From positions 1-11,938 of the forward strand of contig JBAWYD010000074.1 of the NCBI GenBank assembly GCA_037143735.1: a stretch of 11,938 nt of DNA. Direction: 5' to 3'. The notes beneath the pieces are model-generated. The model saw only the letters and a list, made by a program, of their open reading frames with translations, searched no databases and had not been told where the DNA came from. Shown piece after piece: positions 1 through 7,253 of this stretch (its first letter is position 1; every line of letters starts with the position of its first letter). The position numbers were made by a program, and so were the translations under genes. The DNA is from JAPLJQ01 sp037143735 (GTDB lineage Bacteria > Desulfobacterota > Syntrophia > Syntrophales > UBA2185).

Positions 1-698
1 ATCTCCCGCTTCTTTTCTTCCACGTACTGATCCAGTTCAACCCTGATCCCTTGATGCTGTTCGATCTCAGCCATTCTTTTTTCCAGGGTCCCAATCTGAC
101 TGCCCAGAAAGTTGAAAGCCTCGGCAATGGGATCGGGAAGTTTGTTGTCCGTCATCTCCTGGATTTCCTTACCGGAGAATCCCAGACCAAGCCTGGCAGG
201 CACGCCGACGGCTATCGCCTCGGGGGGAACATCATGGATAACCAGGGATGCGGCCCCGATACGCGCCCCGTCTCCGATCATGATGGGACCCAGAACGATG
301 GTCCCCGCCCCGATCATGACATGATTCCCTATGGTGGGGTGGCGTTTTTTCTTCTGCAGGGTTACGCCACCCAGAATGACCCCCTGATAGATGAGTACGT
401 CATCTCCGATTTCAGACGTCTCACCGATGACGACACCGGAACCGTGATCAATAAAAAAGCGGCGGCCGATCTTTGCGCCCGGATGGATTTCAATACCGGT
501 CAGAAAGCGGCTGATATGAGAAAGCAGCCTGGCGATGAACCACCAATTTCTTTGCCACAGATAATGGGCAATCCGATGCATCCAGATGGCATGAAGCCCC
601 GGATAGCAGGCAAGGACTTCCATGAGTCCCCTGGCAGCGGGGTCCTTCTTGAATACCGTCCGGATATCTTCTCTGATTATTTCATAAAACTTCTTCAT
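1..698 (-). CDS. cysE: Serine O-acetyltransferase CysE (3' end cut by window edge)
   Basis: Transfers acetyl from acetyl-CoA to L-serine, giving O-acetylserine for CysK; cytosolic first step of cysteine synthesis. About 232 residues are visible and no stop is reached. An alpha-helical N-terminal part (about 1-68) is followed by left-handed beta-helix hexapeptide repeats (about 69-170). The family signature IDHGSGVVIGE lies at 83-93, with the expected catalytic Asp84 and His85. The loop after LGG reads GVTLQKKKRHP (111-121) where E. coli-type enzymes have a TGK-containing loop; the RHPTIG run is kept. Residues 171-232 look like a charged helical tail. The C-terminal residue, which in many CysE proteins docks into CysK, lies outside the window. 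Start: ATG at 698 with GAGG 4 nt upstream; the frame has a TAG further upstream and no start codon between. It lies 100 nt after metW, the widest gap in the operon. Family certain; full length unknown. Confidence 0.93.
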   Translation of the reverse strand, partial: MKKFYEIIREDIRTVFKKDPAARGLMEVLACYPGLHAIWMHRIAHYLWQRNWWFIARLLSHISRFLTGIEIHPGAKIGRRFFIDHGSGVVIGETSEIGDDVLIYQGVILGGVTLQKKKRHPTIGNHVMIGAGTIVLGPIMIGDGARIGAASLVIHDVPPEAIAVGVPARLGLGFSGKEIQEMTDNKLPDPIAEAFNFLGSQIGTLEKRMAEIEQHQGIRVELDQYVEEKKRE

Positions 699-718
699 AG
701 TGCCTCGATATGTGTCGG

Positions 719-742
719 CAACATGCCTTCTAAGACATGCTG
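719..742 (-). other. Second, weaker hairpin in the metW-cysE gap
   Basis: On the minus strand CAGCATG can pair with CATGTTG (7 bp with one G-U) around a 10-nt loop. It sits about 20 nt upstream of the cysE start. It could expose or mask cysE translation signals, but the stem is short and could be chance. Confidence 0.25.
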
Positions 743-766
743 ACTACGTTCATCCCAATTCATGTT

Positions 767-795
767 GCGAGAGCTTCAAACTTCAAAGCTCTTGC
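767..795 (-). other. RNA hairpin just after the metW stop codon
   Basis: Arms GCAAGAGCTT and AAGCTCTCGC (minus strand; 10 bp with one G-U pair) enclose a 9-nt loop. It begins 3 nt after the metW stop codon. No run of T follows it in the minus direction, so it is not a standard intrinsic terminator. An intercistronic mRNA stabiliser, a partial attenuator before cysE, or chance are all possible; only the pairing is seen directly. Confidence 0.5.
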
Positions 796-798
796 TGC

Positions 799-1407
799 TT
801 ACGTATTGCCCTTCGTTAAAACAAAAATCGCATTCGGGGCCAGCAGATTCGGCCAGAAACGCACCCGTTCTTTTTCTCCCAGATAATGGGCTTCCATGAT
901 GTGGATATTCTTTTCCCCACAAAAATCCTTGAAATCCGTGATGCTTAAAAAACGCACGTTCGGTGTATCAAACCACAGATAAGGCAGGGATTTCGTAATA
1001 GGTGACCTGCCCTGGAAAAACAGCATGATCCGTGACTTGAAATAAGCGAAGTTGGGAAAGCCGACGATAACCTTGCCGCCGATGCGCAGGGCCTCGTGAA
1101 TGACACAATCCACTTTTCTTACTTCCTGCATGCTCTGATTCAGAATCACGTAATCGAAGGCGTTATCCGGGTATTCCCGTAAGCTGTTTTCAATGTCGCC
1201 CTGGAAAACACTCAGGCCTTTCTTGACGCACTCCTGAATGGCCTTGTCCGCAAGTTCGATCCCCTGAGCCCGGACCTGCTTGTCACGGACAAGAGGATAG
1301 AGGAGCTCACCGGCGCCGCACCCCAGGTCAAGCACCCGGGAACCCGGTTCAATGATCGAATAAATGATGTTGTGATCCGGACGGATATTTTCAGACACCA
1401 TAGCCAT
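799..1407 (-). CDS. metW: Methionine biosynthesis protein MetW (SAM-fold partner of MetX)
   Basis: A 202-residue class I methyltransferase-fold protein of the MetW family. The glycine-rich SAM-binding loop VLDLGCGAG lies at 25-33, an acidic residue after strand 2 at Glu51, Asp71 follows in QGDIE, and NQSMQEV at 90-96 is typical of MetW. Family members are almost always encoded beside metX and are reported to be needed for, or to support, homoserine acylation in several proteobacteria; no methyl acceptor is firmly known. The C-terminal region (WFDTPNVRFLSITDF, about 145-159) also fits the family. ATG at 1407 overlaps the 3' end of metX by 17 nt; a second ATG at 1401 would make the overlap 11 nt. 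Either implies translational coupling to metX. Identification is strong, biochemical role less so. Confidence 0.93.
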   Translation of the reverse strand: MAMVSENIRPDHNIIYSIIEPGSRVLDLGCGAGELLYPLVRDKQVRAQGIELADKAIQECVKKGLSVFQGDIENSLREYPDNAFDYVILNQSMQEVRKVDCVIHEALRIGGKVIVGFPNFAYFKSRIMLFFQGRSPITKSLPYLWFDTPNVRFLSITDFKDFCGEKNIHIMEAHYLGEKERVRFWPNLLAPNAIFVLTKGNT

Positions 1408-2563
1408 CCACCACCAGATATCCGTTAAAGGTCTTGTCCAGAAAATGCCTGATCAGGGTCGTCTGCTCCTCCACTTCTACCAGGAAGGCATCATGGCCGT
1501 AAGTGGATTGCAGTTCGCAATAGGTGGCATCCACACAGTTCATCTTCAACGCCCGGACAATCTCCTGCGACTGACAGGAGGGATAGAGCCAGTCTGATTT
1601 GAAGGAGATGACCAGAAATCTGGTGTCGATGTTTTTCCCCTTCGGAATCAGCCTGCCCTCCGACAGATCAAAGTAATCGATCGCCTTCGTGATATAGAGA
1701 TAGGAATTGGCGTCAAAGCGCTTCACGAAATTCGCCCCCCGGTAATGCAGATAGCCTTCCACTTCGAAATCGGGATCGAAATTGAAGCTGAAATGGCCGC
1801 TTCTCAACCTTCGGGAAAATTTCTCTTCCATGGACTGATCGCTCATAAAAGTGATGTGGCCGATCATGCGCGCCACAGACAGACCCTTTTCTGGCTGGCC
1901 ATACTCGTAATAGTTCCCCTCCCGCCAGGCTGGATCCGCCATGATGGACTGCCTGACCACCTCGTTGAAGGCGATCTGCTGCGGGGAGTGCTTCAGTGCC
2001 GTGGCAACGGGAATAGCGGATCGCACCCGTTCCGGATAGGAGGCGACCCACTGGAGGACCTGCATTCCTCCCATAGAACCGCCCGCCACACACAGCAGTC
2101 GATCAATACCAAAAAAATCGATCAGCTTTCGCTGGGCATGAACCATATCAGCGATGGTGATAAAGGGGAATTCCAACGCATAGGGTTTGCCCGTAGCCGG
2201 GTTGATCGAGGAGGGGCCCGTGGAACCCTTACACCCTCCGATAACGTTTGAACAAATGACAAAATACCGGTTCGTATCGAACGCCTTGCCCGGTCCGATC
2301 ATGTCATCCCACCAGCCCGGATCATCCTGATCTCTATGCACGCCTGCCGCGTGGGCATCCCCGGAAAGGGCATGCAACGCCAGGATAGCATTTGATTTAT
2401 CCGCGTTCAACGTTCCGTATGTTTCATACGCAAGGGTGATCGGTCCCAGCGTATCGCCGCATTCCAGTTCGAGTTCATTGCCCGTTCCGGCAAAAGTGAA
2501 GTACTGTGTCTCCACAACACCTACCGACTTGTTTTTATTCGTAATGTTTTTCATTTCAATCAT
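1391..2563 (-). CDS. metX: Homoserine O-acetyltransferase MetX
   Basis: An alpha/beta-hydrolase-fold acyltransferase that activates homoserine for methionine synthesis, normally with acetyl-CoA. 390 residues, usual family length. Visible landmarks: ALSGDAHAAG (65-74) in the acyl-CoA/oxyanion region; the nucleophile elbow GGSMGG (161-166) with Ser163; the acid Asp324 in SDWLYPS; His357 in YGHDAF completing the triad. MetX-family enzymes can be acetyl- or succinyl-specific and this cannot be told by eye; the nearby O-acetylhomoserine sulfhydrylase argues for acetyl. The ATG at 2563 shares one base with the cysK stop (TAATG arrangement), so translation is probably coupled; an in-frame ATG three codons later is an alternative start. 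Followed by overlapping metW, a common pairing. Confidence 0.95.
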   Translation of the reverse strand: MIEMKNITNKNKSVGVVETQYFTFAGTGNELELECGDTLGPITLAYETYGTLNADKSNAILALHALSGDAHAAGVHRDQDDPGWWDDMIGPGKAFDTNRYFVICSNVIGGCKGSTGPSSINPATGKPYALEFPFITIADMVHAQRKLIDFFGIDRLLCVAGGSMGGMQVLQWVASYPERVRSAIPVATALKHSPQQIAFNEVVRQSIMADPAWREGNYYEYGQPEKGLSVARMIGHITFMSDQSMEEKFSRRLRSGHFSFNFDPDFEVEGYLHYRGANFVKRFDANSYLYITKAIDYFDLSEGRLIPKGKNIDTRFLVISFKSDWLYPSCQSQEIVRALKMNCVDATYCELQSTYGHDAFLVEVEEQTTLIRHFLDKTFNGYLVVDGYGV

Positions 2564-3489
2564 TATTTCTGGAAGAGCCAGGTCGACAGATACCTCTCTC
2601 CACTGTCCGGCAGGAGAGCCACGATCGTTTTTCCTGCAGCTTCTTTTCGTTTTGCCACATCGATAGCCGCCCAGAGGGCGGCACCGCTGGAAATTCCCAC
2701 AAGGATACCCTCTTCCTTCGCAATACGTCTCGCCATTTCTCCCGCGTTTTCATGGGACACCTGGATGATCTCGTCGATGACGCTTCTGTTCAACACATCG
2801 GGGACAAATCCCGCGCCGATCCCCTGAATCCTGTGTGGTCCTGGTTTACCGCCTGACAAAACCGGCGAATCCGCAGGTTCGACGGCAATGATCCTGACGG
2901 ACGGTTTCCGCTTCTTCAAAACCTCGCCGACTCCCGTGATGGTACCGCCGGTGCCGATTCCCGAGATAAAATAATCCACATTGCCGTCCGTGTCCTGCCA
3001 TATCTCCTCCGCCGTTGTCCGGCGATGGATTTCCGGGTTGGCGGGGTTTTTAAACTGTTGGGGGACGAAGCTGTTTTTATTGCTCCCCGCCAGTTCTTCC
3101 GCTTTGTCGATGGCCCCTTTCATGCCCTTGGCGCCTTCCGTCAGAACCAGTTCCGCTCCCAGAATAGCCAAAAGATGCCTCCTCTCCAGGCTCATCGTAT
3201 CTGGCATCGTGAGTATCAGCCGGTATCCCTTGGCCGCGCAGACAAAGGCAAGGGCAATTCCCGTATTTCCACTCGTCGGTTCAATGATGACCGTATCTTT
3301 GTTCAGGATTCCCGCCTTCTCCGCTGCTTCGATCATGGCGACACCGATCCTGTCCTTCACGCTGGAAAGGGGATTGAAGGATTCGAGTTTCACCAGAATC
3401 TCCGCATTCAAACCTGTCTGCATTTTGTCAAGACGGACCAGCGGCGTTTTTCCTATTGTTTTAGTAATATCTGCATATATATTGGACAT
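2563..3489 (-). CDS. cysK: Cysteine synthase A (O-acetylserine sulfhydrylase)
   Basis: PLP enzyme that joins O-acetylserine and sulfide into L-cysteine. 308 residues, normal length for CysK. PLP-binding Lys45 lies in NPLSSVKDR (39-47); the substrate loop PTSGNTG at 71-77; the phosphate-binding GIGTGGT at 177-183; GISSGAA near 265-271 with the Ser that contacts the PLP ring nitrogen; the C-terminal DSGERYLST (295-303) is characteristic. No extra regulatory (CBS) domain. Its acetylserine donor CysE is three genes downstream, so a CysE-CysK complex is likely although the docking tail of CysE is not visible. ATG at 3489 has AGGAGA 5 nt upstream. It follows metY by 35 nt and its stop overlaps the metX start. 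CysK rather than CysM is chosen from the sequence style and cysE context. Confidence 0.95.
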   Translation of the reverse strand: MSNIYADITKTIGKTPLVRLDKMQTGLNAEILVKLESFNPLSSVKDRIGVAMIEAAEKAGILNKDTVIIEPTSGNTGIALAFVCAAKGYRLILTMPDTMSLERRHLLAILGAELVLTEGAKGMKGAIDKAEELAGSNKNSFVPQQFKNPANPEIHRRTTAEEIWQDTDGNVDYFISGIGTGGTITGVGEVLKKRKPSVRIIAVEPADSPVLSGGKPGPHRIQGIGAGFVPDVLNRSVIDEIIQVSHENAGEMARRIAKEEGILVGISSGAALWAAIDVAKRKEAAGKTIVALLPDSGERYLSTWLFQK

Positions 3490-3524
3490 TGTTGTCTCCT
3501 TTCATCTTTGGCGATTCATTATCT

Positions 3525-4817
3525 TTAGACCTTTGCCAATGCCTGCTCAATATCGGCAAGGATATCGTCTATATGTTCCAGCCCCACGGATAATCGAATG
3601 AAGTCCGGCGTCACACCCGTCGCCAATTGTTCCTCGGCTGAGAGCTGCTGGTGGGTCGTCGTTGCCGGATGAATCGCCAAGGTCTTTGCATCTCCCACAT
3701 TCGCCAGGTGGGATATCAACTCAAGGGAATCGATAAACCTTTTCCCCGCCGCAAGGCCGCCCCTGATTCCAAATCCAAGAATTGCCCCCGCGCCTTTCGG
3801 CAGGTATTTATCCGTCCTCTGACGCTCAGAACTTGACTTGAGCCCCGGATAATTAACCCATGCCACTTTCGGGTGTTTCTCCAGATAACCGGCCACGGCC
3901 AGAGCATTCTCGGAATGGCGTGGCATCCTCAAATGGAGGGTTTCCAAACCCTGAAGAAAGAGAAACGCATTGAAGGGTGAAAGTGCCGGTCCCAGATCCC
4001 GCAGGAGGGTCACCCGCGCCTTGATGATATAGGCGATGTTTCCCATGGGCTTCAGTGCTTCCACAAAATTGAGTCCGTGATAACTCGGATCCGGCTCCGC
4101 AATGAGGGGAAACTTTCCGTTTGTCCAGTCAAATTTTCCGGAATCCACAATCACGCCGCCAAGGGAGGTTCCATGACCGCCGATGAACTTCGTCGCGGAA
4201 TAGACGACGATATCCACGCCGGAATCAATGGGACGGAGCAGATAAGGGGAAACGGTGTTATCCAGAATGAAGGGAATGCCGTTCTTGTGTGCGACATCGG
4301 CAATACCCTCAAGGTCGGCTACATCTAACTTCGGATTGCCGATGGACTCTGCATAAATCGCCTTTGTCTTCGGCGTGATCGCATTTTGAAAAGCCTCAAG
4401 GTCATTTGATTTAACGAAACGAACCGTGATGCCCAGACGGGGAAACGTGTAATGAAACAGGTTATAGGTTCCCCCGTAGAGATTGTCTGCCGAGACGATT
4501 TCATCGCCTGCCTGCGCGATATTCAGGAGCGCCAGCGTGATGGCCGATTGGCCGCTGGCCGCTGCAAGCGCCCCGACGCCGCCGTCCAGGAGTGCAACCC
4601 GCTTCTCAAGGACGTCTGTCGTGGGATTCATCAACCTCGTATAGATGTTCCCGAATTCCTTAAGGCCGAAGAGGTTGGCTGCATGCTCGGTGTTTTTGAA
4701 TTGATAGGACGTTGTCTGATAAATGGGAACCGCCCGCGCACCCGTTGTTGGGTCCGCTTCCTGACCGCCGTGCAGGACCAGTGTCTCTATTTTCAATCTT
4801 TCATCTATTTTACTCAT
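3525..4817 (-). CDS. metY: O-acetylhomoserine sulfhydrylase (MetY)
   Basis: Cys/Met-metabolism PLP enzyme that makes homocysteine directly from O-acetylhomoserine and sulfide, bypassing cystathionine. 430 residues, typical of MetY and longer than the roughly 380-400 of MetB/MetC. Seen: VLHGGQE near the N-terminus (14-20), YTRLMNPT (59-66) with the cofactor-phosphate Tyr/Arg, ASGQSA (87-92), Asp186 in LDNT, and the PLP-lysine motif SATKFIGGHG with Lys210. The long segment before NVGD at the C-terminal part is usual for MetY. Start: the ATG at 4817 has AAGGAGA about 7 nt upstream; the frame stays open upstream into nadA but those residues do not look like this family. Only 13 nt separate it from nadA. 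With MetX it gives a sulfide-dependent route to methionine. A related side activity cannot be excluded. Confidence 0.93.
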   Translation of the reverse strand: MSKIDERLKIETLVLHGGQEADPTTGARAVPIYQTTSYQFKNTEHAANLFGLKEFGNIYTRLMNPTTDVLEKRVALLDGGVGALAAASGQSAITLALLNIAQAGDEIVSADNLYGGTYNLFHYTFPRLGITVRFVKSNDLEAFQNAITPKTKAIYAESIGNPKLDVADLEGIADVAHKNGIPFILDNTVSPYLLRPIDSGVDIVVYSATKFIGGHGTSLGGVIVDSGKFDWTNGKFPLIAEPDPSYHGLNFVEALKPMGNIAYIIKARVTLLRDLGPALSPFNAFLFLQGLETLHLRMPRHSENALAVAGYLEKHPKVAWVNYPGLKSSSERQRTDKYLPKGAGAILGFGIRGGLAAGKRFIDSLELISHLANVGDAKTLAIHPATTTHQQLSAEEQLATGVTPDFIRLSVGLEHIDDILADIEQALAKV

Positions 4818-4830
4818 GATATGTTCTCCT

Positions 4831-5739
4831 TTACATCTTATAATCAAGCATCCTTTGCAGGCTCTTCCTTGCCTGATCCATGATATGGTCAGGCACCGTG
4901 ACTTCGTGATGCATTTCCTCAAGTGACCACAGGATTTTTTCCAGAGTGGTCAGTTTCATGTTCGGACAGACCGCCCGCTCCGACACGGGATAGAAGGACT
5001 TCCCGGGATTTTCCTTTTTCAGCCTGTGGAGAATCCCTGTCTCAGTACAGACGATGAACTCCCGCTCTTCCGTTTCACTGGCATATCGTAACATTCCCCC
5101 CGTCGAGAGCACCCGGTCGGCCAGTATGGTGACGCCGGGTGTGCATTCGGGATGCACGATGACCTTCGCCCCGGGGTAACGTTCCTTTTGTTCTAAAATA
5201 TTCTCGGGCAATATCCTGGCGTGCGTGGGACAAAAACCCTTCCACGTAATGAAATCACGTCCGACCTGTGTCGATACGTAATGGGCCAGATACTGATCAG
5301 GGGCAAAAATGATCTCGTCCTCGCTCCGAAACGCCTCTCTGACGACCTGTTCGGCATTCCCGGAGGTGCAGCAGACATCACATTCGGCTTTTACCGCCGC
5401 CGTTGTGTTCACATAACACAGAACCTTTGCCCGGGGGTGTTCAGCCTTCAATGTCCGCAATTGATCCGCCGTGATCATATCCGCCATGGGGCACCCCGCT
5501 TTCTCGTCCGGGATGAGAACAATCCTGTCCGGTGAAAGGATCTTTGCCGTTTCCGCCATGAAATAGACGCCGCAGAAGACGATCACATCCGACGTTGTTT
5601 TCGACGCCTGAACACTTAATCCCAGAGAATCTCCCACATAATCCGCGATATCCTGAACTTCGGGGATCTGATAATTGTGCGCCAGAATAACGGCGTTTCT
5701 TTCTTTTCTTAACCGGTTTATCTTTTCAACAAGCTCCAT
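4831..5739 (-). CDS. nadA: Quinolinate synthase NadA ([4Fe-4S])
   Basis: Condenses iminoaspartate with dihydroxyacetone phosphate to quinolinate for de novo NAD synthesis; the enzyme needs an oxygen-sensitive [4Fe-4S] cluster. 302 residues, the short form with three pseudo-symmetric domains. The three expected cluster cysteines are Cys83 (AGCPMAD), Cys170 (KGFCPTH) and Cys258 (AVCPNMK), spaced as in the thermophilic enzymes of known structure. AHNYQ (20-24) and TSGNA (125-129) are also family marks. No nadB or nadC is in the window, so the iminoaspartate source is unknown. ATG at 5739 overlaps the 3' end of mnmA by 14 nt and has AGAGG upstream, so translation is likely coupled. Lying just downstream of iscS-iscU suggests co-supply of an Fe-S client with its assembly machinery. 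Confidence 0.96.
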   Translation of the reverse strand: MELVEKINRLRKERNAVILAHNYQIPEVQDIADYVGDSLGLSVQASKTTSDVIVFCGVYFMAETAKILSPDRIVLIPDEKAGCPMADMITADQLRTLKAEHPRAKVLCYVNTTAAVKAECDVCCTSGNAEQVVREAFRSEDEIIFAPDQYLAHYVSTQVGRDFITWKGFCPTHARILPENILEQKERYPGAKVIVHPECTPGVTILADRVLSTGGMLRYASETEEREFIVCTETGILHRLKKENPGKSFYPVSERAVCPNMKLTTLEKILWSLEEMHHEVTVPDHIMDQARKSLQRMLDYKM

Positions 5740-6790
5740 GCAAGACCTCTTCTATTTCTCCTCCACCCAGGACACAGTCGTCCGCATAAAAGACGACAGA
5801 CTGACCGGGGGTAATGGCCTCCTGCTCCTCGGCAAATATCACCCTGACTCTCTCTGCCTCGAACGAAACCGTGCAGGGAGCCTCTTTTTTCCGGTACCTG
5901 ATTTTCGCATAAACCTGCGCAGGCCAGAATTCAGTTAGACGGTTCATATTTCCGGCAATCAGCCCCCTTGCCTTGAGGTGCGCTTTTTCTCCCACGATGA
6001 TTCTGTTATCCACAGCGTCTATGAAAATAACATAAAGCGGCGTCTTGTGACTGATCCCCAGACCTCCCCGCTGACCGATGGTGTAAAAAACAATTCCCCG
6101 GTGCGTTCCCAGGATGTTACCCTGAATATCTACAATCGGACCCGGTTTCGACGTCTGTAAACGTTCTGATAAAAAGGCATGGTAGTTTTTCTCAGTCACA
6201 AAACAGATATCCTGACTTTCCTGTTTTTCAGCAACCGGCAAAGAGGCTTTTTTCGCCACATGCCGGACTTCTTCCTTGGTCAGAGACGCCAGAGGAAATA
6301 AAATGGACTTCAATTCCCCATACGGAACAGGATACAGAAAGTACGTCTGATCTTTTTTCCTGTCCTTCGGCCTCTTCAAATAAAATTCCTCGCCGCGGCG
6401 TTCAACAGCGGCATAATGCCCGGTGGCAAAAAAATCAAAACCCATAGCCTTTGCCTTTTGAAGGAGACTTCCAAATTTCAGATGGCGGTTACAATCCACA
6501 CAGGGATTCGGCGTCCTTCCTTTGCCATATTCGCTGACGAATCTGGCAATGACTTTTTCTTCCAGTTCATCTGCATAATCAAAAACATAATGCGGTATCT
6601 TCATCCGATCGCAGACCCGCCTGGCATCATCAACAGCAGTGGGCCCGCAGCATTTTACCTGGTCCTCGCCGCCTCTGATACCCAGACACATGGTGACACC
6701 GGCAACGTCATATCCTTCGTTTTGTAACAACAGGGCGGCGACGGAAGAATCTACACCGCCGCTCATGGCCACAAGAACTTTTTGACGCAT
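5726..6790 (-). CDS. mnmA: tRNA-specific 2-thiouridylase MnmA
   Basis: Uses ATP and relayed sulfur to make 2-thiouridine at U34 of Lys, Glu and Gln tRNAs. 354 residues. The N-terminal PP-loop ATPase motif SGGVDSS is at 10-16; GHYA at 124-127, DQTYFLY at 147-153 and ESQDICF at 191-197 are family signatures. NPCVDCN (95-101) aligns with E. coli NPDILCN, so Cys100 and Cys196 are the catalytic pair, and Cys97 is an extra cysteine in place of Asp. KCCGPTAVDDARRVC also supplies Cys47, Cys48 and Cys60. The C-terminal beta-barrel ends LGGGEIEEV. Start: ATG at 6790 with GAGGGA 3 nt upstream (edge to edge); an upstream in-frame TTG at 6805 is less likely. It follows iscU by 32 nt, fitting IscS as sulfur donor; no TusA-E relay genes are seen here. 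Confidence 0.96.
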   Translation of the reverse strand: MRQKVLVAMSGGVDSSVAALLLQNEGYDVAGVTMCLGIRGGEDQVKCCGPTAVDDARRVCDRMKIPHYVFDYADELEEKVIARFVSEYGKGRTPNPCVDCNRHLKFGSLLQKAKAMGFDFFATGHYAAVERRGEEFYLKRPKDRKKDQTYFLYPVPYGELKSILFPLASLTKEEVRHVAKKASLPVAEKQESQDICFVTEKNYHAFLSERLQTSKPGPIVDIQGNILGTHRGIVFYTIGQRGGLGISHKTPLYVIFIDAVDNRIIVGEKAHLKARGLIAGNMNRLTEFWPAQVYAKIRYRKKEAPCTVSFEAERVRVIFAEEQEAITPGQSVVFYADDCVLGGGEIEEVLHGAC

Positions 6791-6793
6791 CTT

Positions 6794-6799
6794 TCCCTC
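6794..6799 (-). promoter_or_regulatory. Ribosome binding site fixing the mnmA start
   Basis: GAGGGA on the minus strand lies just ahead of the ATG at 6790. It would fall inside the coding region if the in-frame TTG at 6805 were the start, so it favours 6790. Confidence 0.6.
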
Positions 6800-6822
6800 A
6801 GACAAGTGTTTGTCGCCTTACA

Positions 6823-7218
6823 TTATGCTGCTTTTTCAGACGATTCTTTGGCAGACCTCTGCCTGTAATCATCCAGGGCCTTTCTCAACGCCTCTTCCGC
6901 AAGAACGGAACAGTGCATCTTGATGGGCGGCAACCCCCCCAGCGCTTCAGCAACGGCCCGGTTGGAAATCTTCAGGGCCTCTTCAATCGTCTTGTTTTTC
7001 ACGAGTTCCGTAACCATGGAACTGGTTGCTATAGCGGCGCCGCATCCGAAGGTCTTGAACTTCGCATCGGTAATGACGCCATCCTTTACCTTGATATAGA
7101 GCTCCATGATGTCACCGCATACGGGGTTTCCTACCTTTCCAACCCCGTCGGGATTTTCAATTTCACCGACATTTCTTGGATTCCTGCAATGCTCCATCAC
7201 CTTTTCACTGTATTCCAT
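6823..7218 (-). CDS. iscU: Fe-S cluster assembly scaffold IscU / NifU N-domain type
   Basis: Small scaffold on which [2Fe-2S] and [4Fe-4S] clusters form from IscS-derived sulfur before transfer to apo-proteins. 131 residues, a stand-alone IscU-like domain without the C-terminal Nfu domain of full NifU. Conserved ligands: Cys34 and Asp36 in NPVCGDIM, Cys59 in FGCGAAIA, His102 and Cys103 in MHCSVLAEEA. An LPPIK motif (96-100), equivalent to the LPPVK that the HscA chaperone binds in E. coli IscU, is kept. The last dozen residues are a charged tail. ATG at 7218 has GAGAGG about 6 nt upstream. It follows iscS by 35 nt. No iscA, hscA, hscB, fdx or iscX lies in the window, so this is a reduced ISC locus, as in many anaerobes. 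Confidence 0.96.
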   Translation of the reverse strand: MEYSEKVMEHCRNPRNVGEIENPDGVGKVGNPVCGDIMELYIKVKDGVITDAKFKTFGCGAAIATSSMVTELVKNKTIEEALKISNRAVAEALGGLPPIKMHCSVLAEEALRKALDDYRQRSAKESSEKAA

Positions 7219-7253
7219 TTATGACCTCTCAATAAATATAATTGAAATTTGTT

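Noticed and set aside
51..743. Open reading frame of 230 codons on the plus strand opposite cysE
   Set aside because: Low-complexity, Pro/Asp/Gly-rich translation with no family resemblance; cysE on the minus strand has clear motifs through the same bases.
767..795. Intrinsic terminator after metW
   Set aside because: The stem is good, but no T-run follows on the minus strand; recorded only as a hairpin.
2981..3601. Plus-strand open frames opposite cysK
   Set aside because: Two overlapping frames in the same antisense area, neither with a plausible protein; cysK is certain.
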